Shown here: in pieces, positions 24,461 through 37,500 of the stretch
Numbering within the stretch: position 1 is the first letter of the stretch
How the letters are laid out: every line of letters begins with the position of its first letter
Source of the DNA: Zonotrichia leucophrys gambelii
Taxonomy: Eukaryota; Chordata; Aves; Passeriformes; Passerellidae
Length of the DNA: 64,000 nt
Assembly: GCF_028769735.1 (NCBI RefSeq)
Contig: NC_088188.1
Location: 3,805,001 to 3,869,000 of the forward strand
Direction: 5' to 3'
Made by a program: the position numbers and the translations under genes
Notes under the pieces: generated by a model
Told to the model about the DNA's origin: nothing
Databases searched by the model: none
Seen by the model: the letters and a program-made list of their open reading frames with translations, nothing else

Positions 24461-26363
24461 AGAGAGGAGAATAAGTGCTTTAAAGGTGTGGCCTAACTGC
24501 TCACACAGTCTGTGTTTTCCAGTGTGTGTTTCTGTTTCCCAGGACACTCCAGACCATGTTTCCCTCACTGTAAATGCCACTCATCAGTATTCAAGCTCCA
24601 ATGTTGTCTTTTCCATAGGGGGAACACTGCACCATGAGGTGCCAGTTTTTTCCCTAGCACAAGCTGATACAAAATGTAAACAACATGTTTAGGATGAGTA
24701 TGTGCACACACAGTTGACACACACACACAGAGAAGGAGGCTGTGGTACAACACACTCAGTTCCATTTGCTGAGACAGGGTCAGAACCTGGTTACAAAAAC
24801 ACCACTTCAGAAGCCAGACAAGGCCTGAACGCAGCTTGTCTGGCAAGTTCACAATTCACTCAATAATACACAAGATGCAGTGCTTGGAAGAGTTCAGTAC
24901 TGATAATTCCCCTCCTTTTCCTCACTGCAGAAACCAGATTCTTCCAAGGGTTAGCCCCTATGTTCCCAGCAAAGGATATCCTGAAGTTTGCTTTGTTCAC
25001 CTTAACTAACAAGAATAATTGCTTCAGTGGGAATTGCTGGGAAATCCACTCCTTGGAAACAGAAAGTAAGATAAGACTGTCCAGAAACCCAGCACTCAAT
25101 TTTTTAACTGTTTTTATTAATTTTCTATATTAATTGAAGCTGAACTTAAAGATTCAGCCATTCATATCTTCCTTATTGCTGAAGGAGACTAAGGAGACTA
25201 ACTATCTCATAAGGAGATAGTTACTCACAGTTATCAATTCACAACTCTTTTATGCATCTGAGGTTCAATTCCATCCTGCTGTATTTCCACTGTTGTACAC
25301 TTTGAAATACAAGTGTACAACAGTGGAAAAGCCAGAATTCTACTGTACTGTTTTATCTCTCTGGATGTCCAGTAAATTAACTTGGAGCAGGAGCTGACAT
25401 GCTACAAGACTAAACTTTGAGCAGCTGTACAGAGACAGCATCATTTAAATAGAAAAGAGGAAACCCCCTGCTTCTGCTTTTCATTGTGGGAATTACAGTG
25501 ATCACATCAGCACTGTTTCAAAGGGATTTGGGCAACCTGAACATCAATAAAACTGTTACTCAAGGGATGGTCCCAGCATCCAGCTCCCAGTCCATCACTT
25601 TCCTTGTGCCTGAACTTGACTGATCCTGCAGTGGGAGAGCAGCAGACACCCAGCCCTGAGGAGCAGCTTTTTGCCATACAAAGCCATGCAGATTATTGCC
25701 TAAAACAGCATTACATTGCTGCCACTTGTCAGCAGAGCCCAGAAAATGTGCTTTTCTGGCAGTGTTTAAACTCTGCTTTTGCATTTCTTACTGTTCAGAA
25801 GTGATGGATGAAATAAGCCAAGGCCAATTCTGTTTTACAGCTACTTCCACTTTGAGTAGTTTTCCTGCAAAATGCTTTCAGTGTGGTTTCATTTAGACTC
25901 CTGACCAAAGCTGATGGAAGACTCCTTGATTCAGTGGGCATTACAGCTGAGAATTTTATTTAGCTAGAACTGCTTATGGCTTCTAATGGCAGCAGAGATC
26001 AGAACCTCTGTGCCATTAAAAACACTTCTGCACCAGTAAGTTTACTGCATCCCTGTAATGTTTAAGGTTATTACTGAGAAAGGCACAGTAGGCATCAAAA
26101 AGAATTGCCAAAAATGCAGAACAAGTCCTTTTACAGTAAAACATTAAACAACTGAAAAAGGAACAATGAAATATGGAGGAGATCTTACACCATGAGTGAC
26201 AAGGAAAAGAGGAAAACTGAATCATCTCATCTCTTAGAAGACCGACCAACCAGGTGGCATCAAATAACACTGGCAGTTGAAAAATGCAAATCAAAGAAGA
26301 CCTTAATTCACAAAACTTAACTAAACACTGGAATTTTAGCACAGGATGCCCCAGGAGCTATGA
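24461..26363. other. Intronic DNA with two inverted repeats
   Basis: Unique sequence. Notable are a short hairpin at 25199-25223 (10-bp stem, 5-base loop) and the perfect 19-bp hairpin at 25284-25329, which is listed separately. No gene or repeat family was recognised. Confidence 0.55.
25284..25329. repeat. Perfect inverted repeat, 19-bp stem and 8-base loop
   Basis: The left arm starts tttccactgttgtac and the right arm ends gtacaacagtggaaa. All 19 positions pair, and the loop is tgaaatac. Transcribed from either strand it would fold into a stable hairpin. The flanks pair only weakly, so a typical microRNA precursor (longer stem) is not clearly indicated. Confidence 0.9.
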
Positions 26364-26460
26364 GTTTATGTTTTTACAAAACAGGATGGAACAAAACCCT
26401 GCAGGAATACTGACTGAAAGGCTGCTAAAGGTAGCTCTTCTTGTTCAGGACATCCTCAGC
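26364..26460 (+). repeat. Copy 2 of the dispersed repeat of about 98 bp
   Basis: Same orientation as copy 1 at 20337-20435, offset about 6.0 kb. Differences are a handful of substitutions and three or four small gaps near the left end. Confidence 0.8.
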
Positions 26461-26621
26461 AGTATACAAATCAGCCAATTGACTTGGTATACCCAGGAAC
26501 TACCACCATATTCTTGTCCTGTTCATCTTTTTCTTCCCTACACATGTGATCACAACCAAAGACTGGCTACTACACTGAAAGGATGTGGTCTGGAAATGAC
26601 AACAATTCCCACAGTATTCTG

Positions 26622-26657
26622 AAAAAAAAAAAAAAAAAAAACAAAAAAAACAAAATT
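26622..26657. repeat. A-rich tract
   Basis: Nineteen A residues are followed by A-runs broken by single C. No retroposed gene body was recognised upstream, so I do not call it a processed copy. Confidence 0.85.
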
Positions 26658-29600
26658 TAGGAAGGCAAAACTGCATCTGCATCATTTCCACCAGCTTGAT
26701 CAGGCAATAACTTGTAAACAGATCCCTGAGCTGCACCTAACTTATTTCTAAAAGCTGGAATGTGGCTGACAGTTACATTTCTACATTTCAGTTACTCTGA
26801 CACTGTACATACACAGTTATGAAGCTCCCAGTCAGAGCTTTGTCCTGTTGCAGTCTCTCCTCCATTTGACTTAAGCAGCTCTGGGTGTTTGGGAACTTTC
26901 TGGTCACACAGGGCAGCAGGAGGTGCCAGCCCTGCCTGGCTGCAGTGCTCACACAGTGCGTGACAGGGCCGGTTTGCCATTGTGCAATCAGTTGCAAGGA
27001 AAGTTCATTAACTTAGTTAGCCAATTAGGATGGATTTGTGTCCATTCTGGTCAATCCTGAATTAGACATGAGATCCCAGAGGTGCAGAGACTGGTCAATA
27101 GCTGTGCAGCACTGCAGCATCATGAGTGACACAGCTACGACATGACCAAAATATACCTAAACCAGTCTTGGCTGCTGCTACAGACACAGCCAGCAATCAC
27201 TCTAGCACTCATGAAAGTCTGCTCTGAACAAATACCACTTTTGCTTTTCCCTTTCTGTGCAGTTTTCCAGGATGTTCTGCCCGTTTTCCATCCCTCTGAG
27301 AGCTGCAGTCACAAATAACCCTCCAGCTGGGCCGAGGCTGCTCCTATTTGCCAGGAGGATGAAACACCTACACCCAGGGCTCACAGCCAGAGAAAGGTGT
27401 CTTAAAAAAGCATTTAAATAACCACAAACCCCAAAGGAGCTTTATTTTGTTCTGCTGCCTTCCTCTGCTTGAAGAGCTCTTTCTTTGCCATTGCAATTAT
27501 GACTCCAGGCACACGCACGGTGCCACATCCGCAGGAGCCGTCGGAAGCGAAGGTGAGATCTCCTCAAGGAGCTGCTCAGACTTTCCCTGGTGCCACTACA
27601 GAGCTCGTGTGACCATCTGGAGAGCAAAATCTGCGGCCTGCTGGGGGCTGAAAACAAATTTTATCTTGTTTCTGGCAGCATGAGCTGGAGGCTGGAACTA
27701 CAGAGAGTCCCCTGGGGCAGGGACAGGGATGGGCACCTTCGCCCTCAAAGCCTTTCCAAGCACAGCAGACACTTAAACACATCAAGAAATGACAGCCTAA
27801 AGCTGGTAATGCAGGATAATCTAAATCCCTTGATCCTTGAAATCTGCATTGAGCACCATGAATTAGATTTAACTAGCAATAAAATACTTTAAATCTGTTA
27901 TTCTCATAATAGAATGATGCTTCATTTGTGTGTGGTATAAAGAGGAATAATGGTCCTGGTTCCTATTTGAGATAGAGGGGGAAGACTGTTTTCATACTAA
28001 AATGAGCTTTGCCATCCTTCTTTACAGCAGCACTACTAATCCTGCATCCTTCCTCAATGAACATTTTAATTTCAAATAATTAACTAGGATACCATAGGAA
28101 TTATTCTGTCTCAATCTCAAAACCTACTTCCTGCAGCAATAGAGAATAGGATAGAGAGGAGACACTTGTACTAGGTATTACTAATAAATTCCTTGCTACA
28201 TGTTATTTACCGACAACAGCAGTTTCCTCAGAAAAAAAGAAAAGAAAAACAAGGCAATAGGAAGTGCTTCCCCTTCTCTTTAGATTGGAATCAAGAGCTC
28301 CTCATGTATTTGTGAGGGAGGTCATCTGATATATTCTCATCCCACATCTTTCGGACTTAAGGTTTGTTTGGGTTTGTTTTTAAATGAAAACCCTAAATAA
28401 ATGACTATTCCCCAGTGGGAATGCCTTGCTGACCTCCACACAGAGCTCTCAATATCTGCTGGTTGCATTACAAGAGTTACAAACTCTGCAGGAACCAAAC
28501 CTTCTCTCCCCAAACGCAGCCAGGGCTCAGGAGCTCACTGGTCCCTCACGGCCGAGGGATTTGGGCAAGGCTGGGACAGGGAGCTGGTTCTGCCAGCAGC
28601 CTTGGCCAGAAAGAGACCCCCAGCCCCTGCCTTCCACCAGGGCCACAAGCCCAGGGGGATTTGGAGCTTCCAGTCCTGATGGCTACACTGCTGGGAGCCA
28701 AGGAAACGCTGAGAGTGGAGAGGAAAAGCTGCACAAAGCCGTGAAATGCACACGGATCTGCTTTGGGAATGGGGAGGGGACACAGCTCTTTGCTGACATT
28801 CTCCCCAGGCTGGCAGTGGCACTGATTGATTTCTTTTTAATTATTTTTACAGTTCTTTAGGGGGCTGTTGTAGCATTTATTGTGGGCTTGGCAAAACACA
28901 TGCTCCCTCTTTGGAAGGGAAAACGGCCAGAGCTGCATTTTAATGATGGAATTGGCTGTCAGCTACCACAGCACTGACAGCCTTGGACAGCATCTAATCT
29001 GGTAGGACACAAGGAGCAAATGAGAGTTTCCTCTCCATTTTCATGTCTGTCATTGGCACCCACCAAAGAGAGTTAAAGCTGGAGACATTTCTGCAGATTA
29101 TGTGCTCAGGAAAGCACGTAAGCACAGGCACATGGGCAGGAAATGCTCTGGGGTGAATGAGGGACGTGCAGGACACCCCAGATCTTGTTTCAGTGTTATC
29201 ACCAAGGCACAGGAGCAGAGCACTGCTGTCAGAGAGGGAAGGACAGGGAATCACATTCACACTGGGTGGTTGTGCATGTGCAGATAAAAGGGTGTCAGAG
29301 CTGGGGAGCAAACTCCTTCCACACCATTTTCCACAAAACTGTTCCCTTTCCAACTCAAGCCATACATCTTCAAGATCTGCTTATAGCAGATCAGTAAAAT
29401 GCCATCTTTTAAAATCAACAAAACTCAATAACTAAGGAAATTATCAATCTGAAGGGGAAAAAACCAGATTTATCTCTGTATTAGAGCTGACTTCCTTCAC
29501 AGGGGTCAGTTCACATCTTTCTGAATTTCCAAACACACTGACTTTACGCTGGTCTCACACTGCCTGCCTCTAGAAATCTGGAGGAAGGCAAACATTTGTC

Positions 29601-31261
29601 AAATTAAACTGAATTCTAAGGGATGAAAATATATTTTTTCTCATCATGAAAACTTTAAGAGGACATCTAAAATATCTGATTTTTATTCACTTGCTCTGAG
29701 ATGCAGGCGGTGCCAGCAAGGGGTACTGCTCTTTAAATCCTGCCATCTGCAGCCTTATGCTAATCCACTTTTTTTAGGAATAGAAATCACTGTGGAATGA
29801 GAATATGCTAAAATTCACAGAAGATATGGATATAAAAGCCATTGTGGGTAATTGCTTTGGTTTGATGCTTATCCAACAACTCAGAATTGTCTTATTTTCC
29901 TCAAAGATTTCCCTCCTCCCAGGGCCATTAGTGCTATTGATAGCTTCACCTTTATTTGCAGAGGATACACACACATTTCATAACACTGCCCAGCCAATCC
30001 TTACTTCTGAAGAGCTGTTTGCTGGTCACAGAGGGAATTTCAGTATTTTGTCCTGCCCAATTACCTACTTTTTTCTGGGTTGCCTGTAAAAATGCAAAGT
30101 ACCTTGTTCAATGACAGCTTTCTATATAAGCTACCACCCATTAGGGACTGGCCCAAAACCACACTAACTTTACAGGGGAAATTTCTGCAGTGCTGAGTGG
30201 GTTTCAATTCAAAGCACCAACACAGAAAGAGAAAAAAAAAATCATCTCACAGTGGAATCTCACAGTTTCTCCCCAGCAGCCGTGTCCACCTTTCTGCCTG
30301 AGGCATTGCCAGTGAATAAATAAGTCCCCCAGTAAGATATCTTTCATTTAACCTCAGGAGAGCACTTCATAAGAACACAAGAACAATGACAACAGATCAG
30401 AAAACCATGTAGCCTTGCATCCTGTCTGTGGCAGGGACAGCAATCAGATCCTTCCGAGGAAAGTACACAGAATTCCTGCACAGGCAGCTGAACCACTCAG
30501 AGCCTGCCTTCAGCACTCCCAAGAATTATAATGGGTTATCCACACACAGATCTGATCTTTGAAGCTCAGGTCCTGACAATATTCCTCGTGATATCCATTT
30601 CCACTCTTCCTTGAGAAGTTTTTGGAATGCTTTCCAGCAAACTGACCCCTCAGAAAAACATACACCCCACATCCTTTTCAGGACTTTCATTTTGTTATGT
30701 GATTTTACATTACCCCCCTCTTATTTTTGAGGACAAGCAAAATAGAAATAATGATTTTTGAAACTTCTTCTGTGAGAAGGAAGTGGAGGGTGTACATGAG
30801 AGTGCAGCAGGGGCCAGGGCTAGCTGCTCTGGACCAGACATGCTGGCCCAAAGTGTGGTTTGTGTGTAAATGTGCTCACTGTCTGGTTTCATTATGAATC
30901 CCAAATCCTCTACAAGGCAAGGAAGGAACCATTTGCTCTCATTTACCCTGAGCCCTGATCTGATTCTCATTTATTACCCATCATTAAACTCACCCAGCCA
31001 CAGAAACCGTGTGCTCGGACACAAACAATCACCAGCAGCTGCAAGAGACAGGTAATACAGTGCTGAACCATTTCCTAGTGTGATTAGCAGCACTGTGAGG
31101 GGCAGAGAGGAGTCTGAGCCACCAGACAGCAAGACCTACTTTTGGCAGAAAACAAAGCTCCAGCCCCTCAGCAGTTGTCAAGCTGCTTTCTCCTGTGTTA
31201 AAGCACACCAGGTAACTCAACCTATTCTCCTCTGAGAGTCTGGCACCTAAACTACAACACA
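26658..31261. other. Intronic DNA with a small CpG pocket and a CTCF-like site
   Basis: Mostly unique. A cluster of eight CpG dinucleotides lies at about 27513-27633. A CTCF-like word is at 29712-29727. GC-rich overlapping frames around 28.4-28.9 kb show no domain. No repeat family was recognised. Confidence 0.5.
29712..29727 (+). promoter_or_regulatory. Possible CTCF-binding word
   Basis: The word gccagcaaggggtact agrees with the vertebrate CTCF core (GCCASYAGRKGGCRSY) at 14 of 16 positions. The mismatches are A for the central G and T for the C after the G-run. One such match in 64 kb is not strong evidence. Confidence 0.25.
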
Positions 31262-31316
31262 GATATAGATATATAAAACTATCTACTGATTCATCTATCT
31301 AGATATAGATATATAA
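31262..31316. repeat. Imperfect GATA-type microsatellite
   Basis: Repeats of agatat and atct occur on both sides of a short spacer (agatatagatatata, then tctatctagatatagata). It is degenerate and short. Confidence 0.7.
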
Positions 31317-34300
31317 TTAAAGACATATTTATTTTGAAATACTACAGGCTTTCCAGACAACCACCAAACCCCAAGTAACAAGATCCACAAGCGAGCCAGA
31401 GGCATTTTGAAGATGACCTTAGGACATCCACAATACCCTCATCTCCCACAGTTTTTTATGTCCAGCAAGCTTTAGAGAGAGTCTCACCCTCATTCAAGCA
31501 CCAGTGGTCTGAGAACAGCTCAGGGACCACAAATATTTTCTGATTCCTATCCAATGCTACACGACGCCCATCAGCAGTTCCATGGGCTGATCCCTCTATT
31601 ATTCCAGATGCCAGTAACATTTCAAAAAGCTTTTGTATCACAAAGTAAATGCAAAGAAACATCATCATTGACTGCCATTTGCAACTGTATATTGAGGACT
31701 AGGACAAGAGCTGAACAACCAGCAGGGCACAAATAAACTCCTACAGTGACAGCAGCCTTCACCCCACAGTGGAGAGCCACCCCAGGGTGCAGGGAAGCCT
31801 CTCACACACTGTAGGTGCTGTGCAGAATTATTTGCCAAGTCAATGTTGTCTGCAGTATTTAGAGAAACTCCTGCCTCTTGCTGTTATAAATGACAATTTA
31901 GACAAAGAGCAAGTGTTTCACAGTGGCTGGGGGGCCTTCAAAAAGGGACAAATTAGTTTATGGAAATTGTTGAAATACTGGCATATACCAGTGTTTAACT
32001 TGCCACGGTTTGGAAAAGGATCACAGCTACACTGGAGAATGAATCTCTGTGTGTCTCACAGAATCTCTGTTTTACAGTTGTTATTGCTAAGATTATCACC
32101 CATGTGTCATTCCTGACTTGGAAAAATATTCTAATGCCAAGCTGAGCTGCAGTTCCAGGAGTGAGCTTTGCAACTGAACTTGCTCCTGTGGATAAAAGAA
32201 CATGATATCTGTAGAAGACTCCAGGGTTAATCACAGTGTGAACAGCCTGTTTAAAAGAGTGTGACTGGACCCTGTTTTAAATAATCCCTCAGTTTAAATT
32301 TCTTTGGACCAGTATCTTTCTGGGAGAACAAGCACCACTGGGAAAAACCACCCAGAAACAAACACTGCAATGCGCAAGGTTTGCAAATGCAATTCCTTCA
32401 TGCATCATCAATTACATTAATTGAGAGAAGGAAAGGCAACATTGGCTAAATGCAGGGATTGTCAAGGTATTAAAGAAGCCCATTTCAATTAGGTCTAAAA
32501 ATGCAGAAGGTGGGCCTGAGGAGTGACCAGTGGCCCATCTGGTGCTGGTTTGTGTTCAGTGCCTGCTCCACTCCCCTCCCAGGAGACAGAAATGCCCTGA
32601 GGCACCAGCTGAGCTCTGCTCTCACAGCCCTGTTCAGCTGGAAATGAACCTTGGAGGAAAACTTGGCATGGTGCTGCCCAGAGTTTGCCTGCTGGCTAGA
32701 CAAGAAACCAGTTTCTGGATTATGAATCCAGAAAGAATAAGTTCAGTAAGTACAAATGAGACAATTTAACACATCTTTTATATACAATGCAAATATTTTC
32801 TCTGCTAGGTGTGTCATACTGAGTCTCTGGAAGGTGTAACATTAGCAGCTGGTAGGAATATCTCACTGGGGAACTTTCAATATCCATTGTGAAATATCCT
32901 ATATTATAAAATTCAATATCCATTGTATAATATCCTATATTATACCTCTTCTGCCAGGAAACATCCCCTATGAGAATAAGGACAACTTTGGACAATTTGC
33001 TTTTAAGGAAAATGTTTGCTCTCTTCATGTTTTTTGGGGTTTTTTCCCCTAGAGATACTTTCTTTTAATATTTTCTCTTTGTTTTGCCACCCTCCCCCTC
33101 AATATGACATATTTGCTGTCACACTTGCTAATAATTTTCCCCATTATCACATCCATGGGTTTCAAAGCAGTTGGCAGGCAGCAGGGCTGCTACATCAGCC
33201 AAAAGCTGGAAGTCACTGAAGGCTCTGGGTGGGTAAATGAATCCACCTACATTTTTATAAGGATTTTCTAAGAATTACAACCCAATAACTCTTAGAGACA
33301 GAGCCTCTTTCCAGGCCCCCATGACTAAGCCACAGAGCTGAGGCAGTCTCAGCTCCCTGAGCTGTTACAGCAGTGGTACCTCACTGGTGCTCCAATGTGA
33401 TGGTGGGAGATGCCAATTTAAAAATAAAGCAGGAGATGGTGAGAAGTAAACCAGCAAAAATCATGAGACATTTTCGTGCTCCTGTTCTGTAGTTTTACTT
33501 TCAAGAACACAGATAAAGGAGATGAATTTACCTAGTGAAATATTGCACGGTTCTCACTGTAATAACTGTTTACATCAGCTCTTCTGAAGTAATATCTATT
33601 TTTAGTATCAGGCTTTTAAAAGATTCTTAGCTCAATCACTAATTTTGAGCTTTTAATTTACCCTGGGAGCAATTTTTCAGGTGGAATTAGTGCCACTTCA
33701 CTTTGATATGCAGGCACAATTAGTAAGTTAAGCATTTACATATCCCAAACTACACCTGGAAAATGGAAGGCTGCTTTTCAAAAAAGACCATATGGTTAAA
33801 TTGAATAGAACTCAGTAAAGACTTTTTTTTCTTTTTCTTTTCTTTCCTTTTTTTAATTGGTGGTAAAGTTATTCTTTAACTCACCCATCTTTCTTAACAT
33901 GACTCATTCTATCACAAAGGCTCTCATGAAACAATTCCTTTCTTTGTCAGACTTTGTCAATGATTTCTAGTGCTCAAGAGGTGTGGCCAAGGGCACTACA
34001 AGAATTTTATTGTTATTTGTACTCCAGGTAGGTTGGACAAAACCACAGGATGCTGATGACACAAACACAGTGCTGACAACTGATACCATCAATTGCTGAG
34101 GTGACCAGGACCACTCACATCCCTGGGTGAGGCAGAGCCAAGGAAAAATACAGTAATTGTGAAGAAGGCAGAATTAAAAACAAAGAATTCAGGACATATT
34201 TCAAACATCCTTCAAGGAAAACAAAACAAACCCAACCCAACCCCAGACAGACAAATCCTCTGCTGAAAATGTCACTGTGTAACTCTTAGCAAGGTCAGTT

Positions 34301-34439
34301 TTAACAGGGGGGGTCAGTTTATCAGAGGCTGGCAGGGGATCATCCTGCCTCCACAAACTGATGATCCAAAGAAGGAAGCAGGCAAATGACACAGAGGGGA
34401 GAGCACTTGGCCACCACTGTCACTGCAATGATCTCAGAC
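31317..34439. other. Intronic DNA with short tandem duplications
   Basis: It includes a 36-bp tandem duplication (32877-32948) and a pyrimidine-rich tract (33822-33854, T-runs broken by C). No gene or transposon was recognised. Confidence 0.55.
32877..32948. repeat. Tandem duplication, two 36-bp copies
   Basis: Copies at 32877-32912 and 32913-32948 share tcaatatccattgt and atatcctatattata. They differ at only a few bases. Confidence 0.9.
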
Positions 34440-34531
34440 ACAGGGTGGGATTGTTGGGGTCTCTGTGCAGGAGTTGGACTTCATGATCCTTGTGGGTCCC
34501 TGCCAACTCAGAACTCTCTGTGATCCTATGA
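34440..34531 (+). mobile_element. CR1 LINE extreme 3' end, plus orientation
   Basis: It ends with the typical CR1 series: caggagttggacttcatga, then tccttgtgggtccctgcc, then aactcagaactctctgtga and a single tcctatg terminal unit. Only the last 90 bases are kept. Confidence 0.85.
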
Positions 34532-37500
34532 ATTGTAAATTCATAGAAATTACAATAAAGAAATCAATTAAAGCTCAAACTGTTTTACCTGTACTGCCTC
34601 CCTAATTCACCTCCAAGTCCACCCCAATAGTAATTTATTGTAACCATCCAGTTAAAGTTAGTGTAGCTCCAAATAAGCAAGTTTTTGTAGTTCTTAGTTC
34701 TGTAGTCCTAGTTTTGTAGTCCTTAGTTCTTTAGGAAAACTCTTTGCAGGAAAGTTGTATTACTATTAAAGTTCTCACTTCAACACCACTGTCCCACAAG
34801 GAAATAAATTAGAGGTGCCTCATCTCCAACTCAGCTCACCTACAAAGAACAAGGGGAATGATGCAGTAGGAGAATATGTAAAGTAAGTCTTCTGTAAACA
34901 GTAGTGGATGAAAAGTTTGGAAGGAGCAAATGGTTAAAACTGTTCAAATGTTTAATTGCTAATAACCTAATGTATAACTGAGTGGGGCAATAAAAGACAT
35001 CAGAATGAACTTTCTCTAGAAATGTCCTTTCCACTGAAAACCAAACCACTTCCCTGCTTGCAGCAGCAAAGACCACAAGAATGTGTGTGAACCCCTCCTC
35101 TACTACTCATCCCATCAAAGAACTGTTTGTTTTTCACCTGTGATTTAAAAACCTGAGCCTTCCACAGTCATTTGACTACCTTGAAAACAACTGAAGAGAG
35201 TTTTAGCAAAAAATGTTTATATACATTTACATAACTGTACATGTACAGTGAATTAGGGTGAGTAATGCATTATGATCAGTAATATTTTCTCTCCAAAACT
35301 AGGTTCCCCACATAAATTAAAGAGAAAATGGGTCTTTGCTCTATAACCTTACATCAGCATACAGGAAACATCCCCAAATATGTGCATGTACTGAGGGCAA
35401 GGGGAGATTGATACAACAATACACCATTCATGCAAGTCAGGCTTACTTGTGTTAATTGGAATCTAGTTCTGCAGGCTGCTAACACTACCCAATACCACGA
35501 GGAATGTTCACTTTTTACATAAGTGATGCCCTGGAATTCATTTGCAAAGCCAGGTACAAGTGCCTGTGAATGAGTCACTGCTCCTCAGGTGCATTTGGGT
35601 CTTTATATGGGAACCACTGCAGCCCTGCTGACCCGTTCTTGCTTCTGCCATGGTTGTGGCCCACAACATAACAGCAGGTTCTTTCCAGCCAGACCAATGC
35701 TACTTCCAGTATCAATGCTACTTTTATAGTGATAAATCACAACACAAATTTGATTGTGAGGATGCAGAGTGGTCTGGTACACAGCCCAAAAGGTTTGAGC
35801 AGCACTGGTTTGGAGGAAAAGTCACCTGGAACTCCAGATAGGACATTGGAGAAGCAAAACAACTGCATGGACTGGTTCAGGACCCCAACATTCCCATCCT
35901 GCAAACACAGCCCTGGATGGCTGCTGTGTTACAGGAACCTCAGTTCTCTTCATTCCCAAACAGCACCTTCAGTGCTCCAGAGTCCTTCACACTCTGTCAA
36001 GACTGTTTGGGTTATCCAAGTGATCTCTCTCAAATCCCACAGTACTGTATCACCCTGGGGATCTCCCAGTGGGCACAGACCAAGCCTGACCTCTTTATCA
36101 CCCGATCTCTCCCTGCTGTTCTCATTCTCACTAACTCACCTGCAGAACTGCAGCTCTGTGCTCTAAAAAGTGAGAGTTCTCCAGGTGTGGGAGACAAGAC
36201 AAAACCAAAACAACCCTAAAATAAATCTTTTCAGAGAAAGCACTTCAGGCTCCCCTGGGATGAAGCATTTTAAATATATTAAATGTACTATAAATATATA
36301 AAATGTACTATAAAAATTAGGTCTATTTTCTCACTCTCAGTTAATAGACCTGATTCAACTTCACTTAATGTCAAGGCAAAAAAACCTTTCTCTTCTGAGC
36401 TAACATTTACCTTTACATTGGAGCCAAGATGTATCAACAGCAACTGATACCATACTGAGGCCACACACAAACACTCCCCTGGTCACCACACTTGAAAATT
36501 AAATTTATAAGCAGAGTGAAAGCAAGAATTAAAGATAAGCAGCTTTTCCACTTACTACCAAAAGCTTTTAGTGCCACTGAAGAAGGGGAGGAAAAAAAGT
36601 AACCTACTTATAAGGTTTTTGAATGTAAGTCCATGCTTTCCTTCCTGCCACTGGTAGCCATAAAATACATAATAACTGATAATGTAAATCTTCATCTCCC
36701 TCTTTCATAATTACAGCTACTGTGGTAATGAAAAAAGTCAAAGGAGCCAGACCAGCCCTTCTGAACTATTTGTGCACAAAAAGTGTAGATACCAGTTACA
36801 TGAGACTGCACTGCTGGTACTAAGGGGAAAATGTTGTTTGAAAGTATTACACAATACCAACAAAAATCCTGTCTTCCACTCTACAGTGCTTGAATGAAAT
36901 TCTGAGGTCTGAGGAACGTACGTGGGGGGATGGACAGGCTGTGTTAAAAGATGTGGGACTCTGGGTGGAATAATAACTACTTCTCTAAAATCTGTGGGAA
37001 ATCTTTCCCCTCATTATTATAATAAATTGCAGAAGTGAAGACAACCTTGGCCAGAGGTGTCTGAACTACGGCCTGAGGGAAAATAGGCCAATTTCTACTC
37101 ATGGAACAGATGTGCCACAGGCAGCAAAAGTGCAAGTTTCCCTCACGACACCCAGCCCAAGTACCTGAAAGGCCAATGGTGAGGACAAACTTTGCTTGTG
37201 CAAAGCAGAAAGACAGGATGGGGGAATGAATTGTTATCTTGTGCTACTGGCCATGCATTATCATAAAGTGAAGATATTAATGTGAAGATATTAAAGTGAA
37301 GATATTAATGAAGATGAGGCAGTCTGGAGATTTTCCCTGTTCTAGTGGGCTGCACTCACTTGCTGACACAAACAGCAGAAAGACAAAACACAACAGCAGC
37401 TGAAGCACTTCCCTCCTCTCAGCAGGAAGCAAGGACACCTTCCCTTCCCACCCTGGCCATTTCATCCTCCCAAAGAAGATTTACTTGGCAATCCAGGGCA

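Noticed and set aside
26581..26657. A poly-A tract as the tail of a processed gene copy
   Set aside because: No recognisable gene body, target-site duplication or polyadenylation signal was seen upstream.
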